Part shown: piece by piece, positions 1 through 7,600 of the stretch | Position numbering within the stretch: position 1 is the first letter of the stretch | Layout of the letters: each line of letters begins with the position of its first letter | Assembly (NCBI GenBank): GCA_002751075.1 | Contig: NAOQ01000978.1 | Location: forward strand, 5,593 to 18,839 | From: Ichthyophonus hoferi | Lineage: Eukaryota; Opisthokonta; Ichthyosporea; Ichthyophonida; Ichthyophonidae | DNA: 13,247 nucleotides | Direction: 5' to 3' | Notes under the pieces: generated by a model | Seen by the model: only the letters and a program-made list of their open reading frames with translations | What the model was told of the DNA's origin: nothing | The model's database searches: none | Made by a program: the position numbers and the translations under genes

Positions 1-67
1 CATGGGGCATGATGCTGATACAAAACGCCATGCGAATGCCCTTCGTATTCATATCAATTAGGGCGCG
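1..67 (-). CDS. Tentative RasGEF exon 12, cut by window edge
   Basis: After TTTATAAAG the frame reads RALIDMNTKGIRMAFCISIM to the window edge, in the phase exon 11 requires. The family has a late element 'xLINFxKRRKxAEIIxEI' here, and LIDMNTKGIRMA is a plausible divergent match. The loop that normally carries 'xEEGNP' between the signature and this helix is missing, so a further small exon or the longer form of exon 11 may exist. Confidence 0.35.
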
Positions 68-1571
68 CTTTATAAATGCAATTGGTATTTAAACAGCAGA
101 CCATAAAGCCATAAAGCCCCAAACATGGTCAGATATTATCTATGTCCCTGAAGCAAACTAACACCAAGGTAAACCCCACTGAGTGATAATATTAATAGTA
201 ATATTTGTGGAAGAGGCCTAACCAGATCGCGGAGAATAACACCCAGATAGGGTATACAGTGTTCATCATGGGAAACTGCAGATATTTTATCACGATAAGC
301 AATGTAGTTGCTATCTGGTGTAAGAATATCGTTGAGGGAATTCAGCATCTGTGAAATTGATATTGGTGATGGTTTGTAAATGGTTGGTTGGGTACTTCAT
401 GTAGCCATATTATATTATATTATAGTACATTATATTAGATTACAGCATATTATATTATAGTATATTATATTCTATTATAGTATATTCTACTCTATTATAG
501 TATATTATATTATATTATATTATAGTGCAGTACACTATGGGATTTATTCCCATTTACAAGAGATAATGGGAATGAATGCCTAATATATATATATATATGA
601 AAATGACACGTGTACAAGCCCAACCTTTACACTCACATAAATTGTCATTAGGTGTATAACAGCATGCATATATATATTCACATACTTAATGCTGCACTCT
701 CCTCTTTTTACAACGCATAAGCATATACAGTGTGAATATTAATCCATTCTATCTGCTCATTACTATTGCTTCAATCAAAAATGCGTTCGGCTTTAATTGC
801 AATCTCACATCTCAAGCCTTTCCTCCACCCTATATCATACATCATAGATTATGCATTATGTCCATGACAGATCAACCTACATCATTTGTCTTTTTGTCCA
901 GTTTGTCCAACGTCAGTTTTAACCTCTGTGAGGGGCAGTGGAGTGGGGATTAGCTTGTAGGATAAATATGGAAATATGATATGATATGATATGATATGAT
1001 ATTCAGCATTGTGCCTGATTATATGCTGTACCTATCTATCATCACATCGCCCACTATCCCTGCTCCACTCATACAACATTATGTATAGAGGTATATTATA
1101 TATCATTGTACTGTGAAGTGCAAATTAATAAGACAGCACTCCTATGCCTGTCAATATAAACCATCCAGAAAATAAATAAATAAGCAGACCAGTAGTGACG
1201 GTGTGAGTGGAATGGAAGAAATATACTAATGATATGATACCAATAGAGGAGTATAGAACAATTCATTAAAACTAAAATTAAAACTAAAAAGGTATGCATA
1301 CATGTAATACAAAATATAGAAATGCGTACTGTGCAGAGTAATATATAAAATATAAGCAATATACTCTATGAGTAAAAACAATAATAGATGGAATATATGT
1401 ATATAGAAATGTGCAATAAAATATTATGTATATATAAGCATGGTATGCTTATGACTATCAAATGATAGAGATAATACGAGATATGTATGATTCCACGTGC
1501 ATTAATAGATGCATAGAGAGATTTCATTTCCGAGAGCTTCCGACGAAGTAATAGACCGATATGCTGCAATA

Positions 1572-1608
<37 letters not shown>

Positions 1609-4600
1609 ATTGTGTATGGTTTGGTTTATACAAAGAGTGTTTGCATGCATGTAATACCTGGATAGTGATGTGATTGATGGAGCTGTGCACTGCCATTAAA
1701 AAATTAAAGGATTTATTATCCAGGAGTTTCTGATCCCATATGGGTATAGTATTATTATTAGTATTAGTATTAGTATTGGTACATTCAGGTTGGTGGTATG
1801 GTCTATCTTATCATATCTGCCTAGAAGCATGTGTGAGGATGAGGCTATTTGATACACTAGGTGGGTTGCAATTTCTAGTCGATATTCTAATGATACTTGT
1901 AAGCCGTTATAACCTTGATGTCAAGCCAATTCCACCAGTCATCCCATTCTATTATATTATTGCGCACCAATGGTTAGAGTGGCTTATGACCCTAACATAC
2001 TGCTACATGTATAGTCCTCTCATAGGTATGTAAACGCCTTGGCACCTGTGTACAGTGTATAGTGTATAGTGTGCAAGTAACATATATACCTGGGCGAGCT
2101 TTATAAAGCGTGTCAATATATGAGCTCTGGCGGTGGCCGTTTCACCCTTGAGGATGGTGGAGGTCACCCAGAGCGTGACATTGTTAAACAGATTGATGCT
2201 ACTGTAAATATTTGGGGCTACATACACGTATGAGTGTGTTGAAATACAGAAGGAAGGGGAGGGAGGGGAAGGAGGGGGCATGGCAGGGAAACCAATAATG
2301 GTGTAAGAGTTATTTATTATGTGCATACGTGTTCGTGTTCGCGTGCTTATGTGTATGTGGGTGTAGGTGTGGTATATAGGTAAATATGATTACACTTATA
2401 ATTGATGTACGTGTCAACCATATTTCAAGTTGGTAGCGAGTATCATGTTATCAAATGAGACGGTATCAGTATCTGCTATTGCCCCAGGGTATACATATAC
2501 ATATACATACCAAAGGGTGATCTAGATAGACACCACAACGAACTGATGTGGAGCTTTGTATGTATGTATGTATATACGTATGTATATAGATATATCTTTA
2601 TCTTGGCCTCTTTTATCAATAAAATCTGAACCCTTTCTTTAGATTTTATTTGTAGATCCTCCATACATACATGCCACTTCAACGTGATCAGACTATTCTG
2701 TTCTACTACATTCTACATTTTTCCCCGAAATTTAGATAGATACCAGATACTATATCATGTATCGTACCTCTGAATTTCATCAGGAACCCCCCCATCTACA
2801 TTGAAAAGTACCATCAGAGTCTATCGGATGCAGGGCCCCATACTACACTTTACTTTCCAGTCACTGGATACCGTATACCGTCTCATCCCATGCTATGTTG
2901 TGCAACATTGAACATTGCCTGTATTGTATTGCGATTATCCAACTAATAATATATATATATATATATATATGTCATTCATCTCCTTCATTAAAAATGAACA
3001 GATTCATAACATCACTTTGAAAATCATAATGTATTACAATGCAATGCGATAAACAGCACTTCAGATATGAGAAGAGTGGAGAGCAGGGCTATATAAAATA
3101 CCTTTAAGGACGCTCTCTGCACACCTTGGCCTGGTCCACGCCCTACTCAGAAACTCCTCTAACTGTGAACAATACAACTTTAGAAACATACAAACATAGA
3201 AACATCTACTTAGTGGCTGGCGTCTAGACATGAATATTTATGTTGCTACATTATATATAGAATATAGGGTGGGTTGATCTTCTTTTTTAAAACTTGAATT
3301 TCATAAAATCCGAACTTGCCCTCTTTATTTATCATATATCATAGGCCCCTTCTACCCCCACGCATTTCCACGGGCTATATATGTATATGTATTATATAGA
3401 CAAGTATTGATAGAGAATGAGAAAGAGCAGTGGTGCTACCACTGCCACCAGTACCCACTACCTCCTATTACACTACATCTCTTCTCTTTCACCTGTATTG
3501 GTTCATATCATCTTCCTATCCTTAATCTATCTATACCTAACAACTACGCACCCCAAACCATCCATCCATCCTACCCTTACCTCTATCCCTACCTCTATGT
3601 CTACCCCTACCCCCATCTCTACCCCTACCTCTACCCCTACCTCCATCTCTACCCCTATCCCGCCGATAGACCAACCTTTATTGCCGCAAACATCTTATGG
3701 TCAAAATGGACTATTTGTTTAGCAAGTATTTTCAACTGATTGTCCAGCAAATCCAAGCATTTCTGGCTCTGGCACTCCTCTTCAACCTTCTCCGAGCTTC
3801 CACTGTTGCTGTCACTCTCATTCTCATTCGTATCCTCTTTCTCTTTCTCGTATTCGGGTATAGGTATATCGGCCGTGATAGAATCTCTGCCAAATATAAA
3901 TAACTTAGTGCTTCGAAAATAATTTTGGCTCCAATTGAAAACTCTTAGCGGATTGGGTGGGTAATATTTTATCATTCATACTAAAGCTTCATTGAACTTG
4001 TTGATATAGGCCCAATGACAGGAAAATTGAGGTGGAATTATTGTTTGTGTAAATCACTTGTAAACATAGTATGAGTATATATGTATGATTATATATGATA
4101 TATATGAATGTGTATGTAATAACATCTATACAAAATTTTGTACGTCGAAAGTCGTCCAAATAATTCTAGACTATCAGGTAGGTAGATACACAGTTATAGT
4201 TGTGATCGACTTCATATTGCTACATGCCTGCTCTTCTCAGGCACATCCACATCACTAAAGCCCCAATATATATAGTAAGTATACCTAATGTGCAATCAAT
4301 ATTATTGCTACCATATCACAACCCCAATACAACACAATATAATATAATATAATATAATATAATATAATATAGTACAATACAATACAATACAACACAATAC
4401 AATCAATACCCACCCTTTGCCATTGGACTTAGTGGGAAGATAATGGCCTGATATTCGGTAACTATTCAACTTCTGTAAGTCGGACGGCAGTACGGATCTG
4501 TCTGTTTCATGGGTCCCCCCTATTGTATTCTTCTGTATATATCCAAATATGCCAATTAAAAAGAGAGAGAGAGAGAGACCTGATAGGTCTGAGAATTTCC

Positions 4601-7600
4601 CTACAGTATAGTATTGGTGAAGACGTAGACAAGTAAATATGAGAAACATGTTCCCGATTTATCCCCACGTATCATTTTTATGCTCGTTTTGATGGATATT
4701 CATAATCTCATATATATAACTATGTAAAAATGCTTCCTTGTATGAGTTCGTGTGGGACAGTATATGTATGTGTGTAGGCAAGGATCATTTCAGAGGAATA
4801 TGAGGGTCCCATGCAAAATTGAAGGGGGTTGGGGGGACAATTACCGTCATAAAGTCACCGCATATACGCTGTAATTGACTATTCGAATCAAAGTCCTCTG
4901 GCCTACAACGCATCCAGTTCCTGTAAAGCATGTCTGTGTTAATCTAGCTTCACTCTCATCCACCATCCACTTCGCATGACTATGACCATTGCCACCTCCA
5001 CTCTGAACAAGCCTAACCTATCTCCTCTTTCCTTTTCATCTATTCCCTTCCATATTCATGTTCCATGGTTCTTCCCATTTCACCAGTTTCCTTTCGTTTT
5101 CTTTATTCCCCCAATTCTTTCCCTCTAACTGTTCAGCCTATTCAACCACATCGTCTCTAACCTCATCAATACACTTTGATTATAATTATTATTCGGGTCC
5201 ATCTCCTCTTGTATTAAAGGTTGTAGTTATATCGTCAATCAGTCTCTACTAGCCCTATACTACAGCTTTAGACTACTAAGCCAATACTTTATTTAACCTC
5301 AAGACTATATCTTAGGAGCAGGTACGTGGTACATTCGAATGCCAGGTTGATCTGGCGTACGGCATAATTCATTCATACTATATTTTCAACCTATGCTACT
5401 TAATACATATCATCGTTTTGCACATATATGTGCTTTAGTGAATCTCTTTTTATTTTATAATGTGAGGTTTAAAGTGACCAGTACTGTCACTCAAGGTATG
5501 GAGGGAACTGTAGGGAAATAGCCACCACAGTCTTGATATACATAGGTATATACATAGATATATACATGAGTGTGTGCTGGATATGCAATCAGGGACATTA
5601 GACATTAGAATATCTATAGATTAGGTAGAGAGTACGCTAGTACATAGAATGTTCATAAAAGGAGTAATTAAAGGATACAACACATAATATATATATAAGA
5701 AATGAGTAGAAGGGATTGTCTATAGTCAGGAAAAATAGTATAAAAACAAATAAAAGACAAACAAAAGAGACCCCAGTTAAATGTATGTATGTATATGACG
5801 TGCATACAATACGCGCGCTTACATGATCATAGCACAAATGGCCTTCCTCACCGCCATATGAGGGATAAAGTTCGAAATCTGGGCAATGTTAAGAGACAGG
5901 TCAATTTGAATCAGCAAGGTGACCGCAGGTAGATACAGTTCTATCAATGTGTTGTATGGTATACATAATTATATCAATGTAGTAGAGTGGGTTGGGGGCA
6001 ACACATATACATGGGCTTAATCTCGTTGTTAATAACCTGGTGAGGTATATCAAGATAACAGAAATAATAGCATAATTGAAAATAATCTATGTTTTAAAAA
6101 TGTAAGCTAAAGTAGAGTTAGACAGTCCGTATGAAATGAAAGAGAAAATAATAGATAATCAGAAGGGCTCTAGAGGACAGTGATAGGCTACTAATTAAAA
6201 GGACAGGTAGGTGTTAAAGGAAGGGATGAGGTTTAAGATTAAGATAACATGGCAAGGATATCCCACGGATGTACATTCACACAGCACTGGTAATATCCAT
6301 AATTGTATGGACAGAGCATTTGTGTGATCTACTATCTACTCTAGACACAAGCAGACTATTTGGTACAGGGCTGTACCTATGCACATTCTTGTTGGTATCG
6401 AAGTAAGTATCATTGTATTTAAGTACGTATTCAAATTGTAACGCATTAATCGTGGATATGTCAATGTAAGATCGTATATATATATATGCTTGCAGAGAGG
6501 GAGACCTATGCAAATGTACAAAAGGCACGTAGATTGTGGAAGGTTGAGAGTGCATATTTATTACAGCTTATCCAATAGGGTGAATATGAATATGAATATG
6601 AATATCTAAATGCGTATATACACAAATTGTAAATTATCAAGTAATTCCATCAATATCAATATGAAATGTTGAAGATAAAGGTATGATCCTGGAGTGTATA
6701 CATACCATCTGACAGCACTTTAAGTAAGACTCTACGACGTGATATAAAAAGAAATGCAGTGAAATATTTTTTTAGTTTGTTTACATAAAAAATATAGATA
6801 ATGATTATGTTAAAAGAAAGACGAAAGTGTGTTGTGCTTATCAGACGGTTCTTTAGCTAAAAACATTAAAGATGTATGGAGAGTGGAGAGGGTACAACAA
6901 AAGCAAAGCACCCCTTGGAAGGGGACAGTGCCTTCCTTGTCAATAAACATACCTCTTCGAGAGGTGGAGTGGAATAGATTGATAGAAGCTTTAACAGCAA
7001 ATCTTTGGGGGTAGTGAACCATATAAAGGTAACCATGATTACGTGCGCAAATGATCTGTATTGGACGGCCTCCTCCCACTCTATGCCTGATAATTGAATA
7101 ATTGGAGAATTTTTAGTAGGGTTAATAAGTGCAGGGATGGTACATGGTGCCCAATTGGTTGGAACGAAGGTGTTGATAGAGATAAGAGATGGTAAAAAAA
7201 AAAATAGCTTCTCCTGTTACGTACTCAACTTCTCTATGATGTCTTCACTTTGCACCTCATTGACGCATAAAGCTCCCGAACAACACAACAACATACACTT
7301 CTATTCATATATAAATATGTATAATCCCTTACTTGGTTTTACCTTGATATGGCATCTCACCTACCTATTCTCATCATCACCCACCCTTGATATGCATATG
7401 TATACGCATACACGTAACGTATACAACCACGTAGGTACATGTATTGAGCTACTCACTTTGCATATTTATATAGATGATTTGTTTATAACCTATTAATATA
7501 CATGCTTCTTATCAAATAAATCATAACTAACCACTCCTGGAACCCTAAGTTATGCAATACTTTCCAAATATATATACTGAAGACTCAAAAAGAGGTCCTC

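Larger units (their letters stand above)
1564..2089 (-). other. RasGEF intron 8 (526 nt)
   Basis: Contains a long (TA)n array next to the exon 9 acceptor, a (TATTAG)n tract (about 1748-1777) and a GTATAGT-type repeat (about 2045-2071). A 97-codon plus-strand frame at 1740-2033 begins in the TATTAG tract. I regard it as a chance frame. Confidence 0.6.
2554..3675 (-). other. RasGEF intron 6 (1122 nt)
   Basis: Begins GTTGGT. The first ~115 nt on the gene strand are G-rich (see separate repeat). It also holds a (TA)n run at 2948-2970 and the TATG repeat next to exon 7. No RNA gene recognised. Confidence 0.6.
3944..5822 (-). other. RasGEF intron 5 (1879 nt, longest)
   Basis: Contains a compound AATAC/AATAT array (about 4326-4403), a (GA)n run (4562-4578) and TATG-like patches (about 5541-5570). 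One non-repetitive 40-codon open stretch at 4414-4532 is described separately. The plus-strand frame at 5058-5252 is pyrimidine-rich chance sequence. Confidence 0.55.

Noticed and set aside
1121-1150. 30-nt candidate exon reading ECCLINLHFT, resembling the LNNF motif
   Set aside because: Exon 9 already supplies this part of the domain in phase with exons 8 and 10; the 30-nt piece would duplicate it.
1740-2033. 97-codon plus-strand frame ending near a GTATGTAA donor-like site
   Set aside because: It begins in a TATTAG microsatellite, matches no family I know and lies in a RasGEF intron; a chance open frame is more likely.
3407-3739. Two overlapping plus-strand frames with Tyr-Pro and Thr-Pro repeats
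   Set aside because: They are translations of the CTACCC/CCTCTA simple repeat opposite RasGEF intron 6 and overlap exon 6 on the other strand.
5332-5360. TTCGAATGCC resembling a tRNA T-loop
   Set aside because: No acceptor stem or anticodon arm could be formed at the right distance on either side.
6377-6505. AG/GT-flanked open stretch on the minus strand considered as an exon after exon 4
   Set aside because: Recounting the TA run shows the frame required after exon 4 (phase 0) is closed by a stop, and no domain match exists.
6829-7014. 61-codon plus-strand frame that looks protein-like
   Set aside because: It is the complement of RasGEF exon 4 and its flank; the minus strand carries the clear RasGEF_N motif, so this is a shadow.
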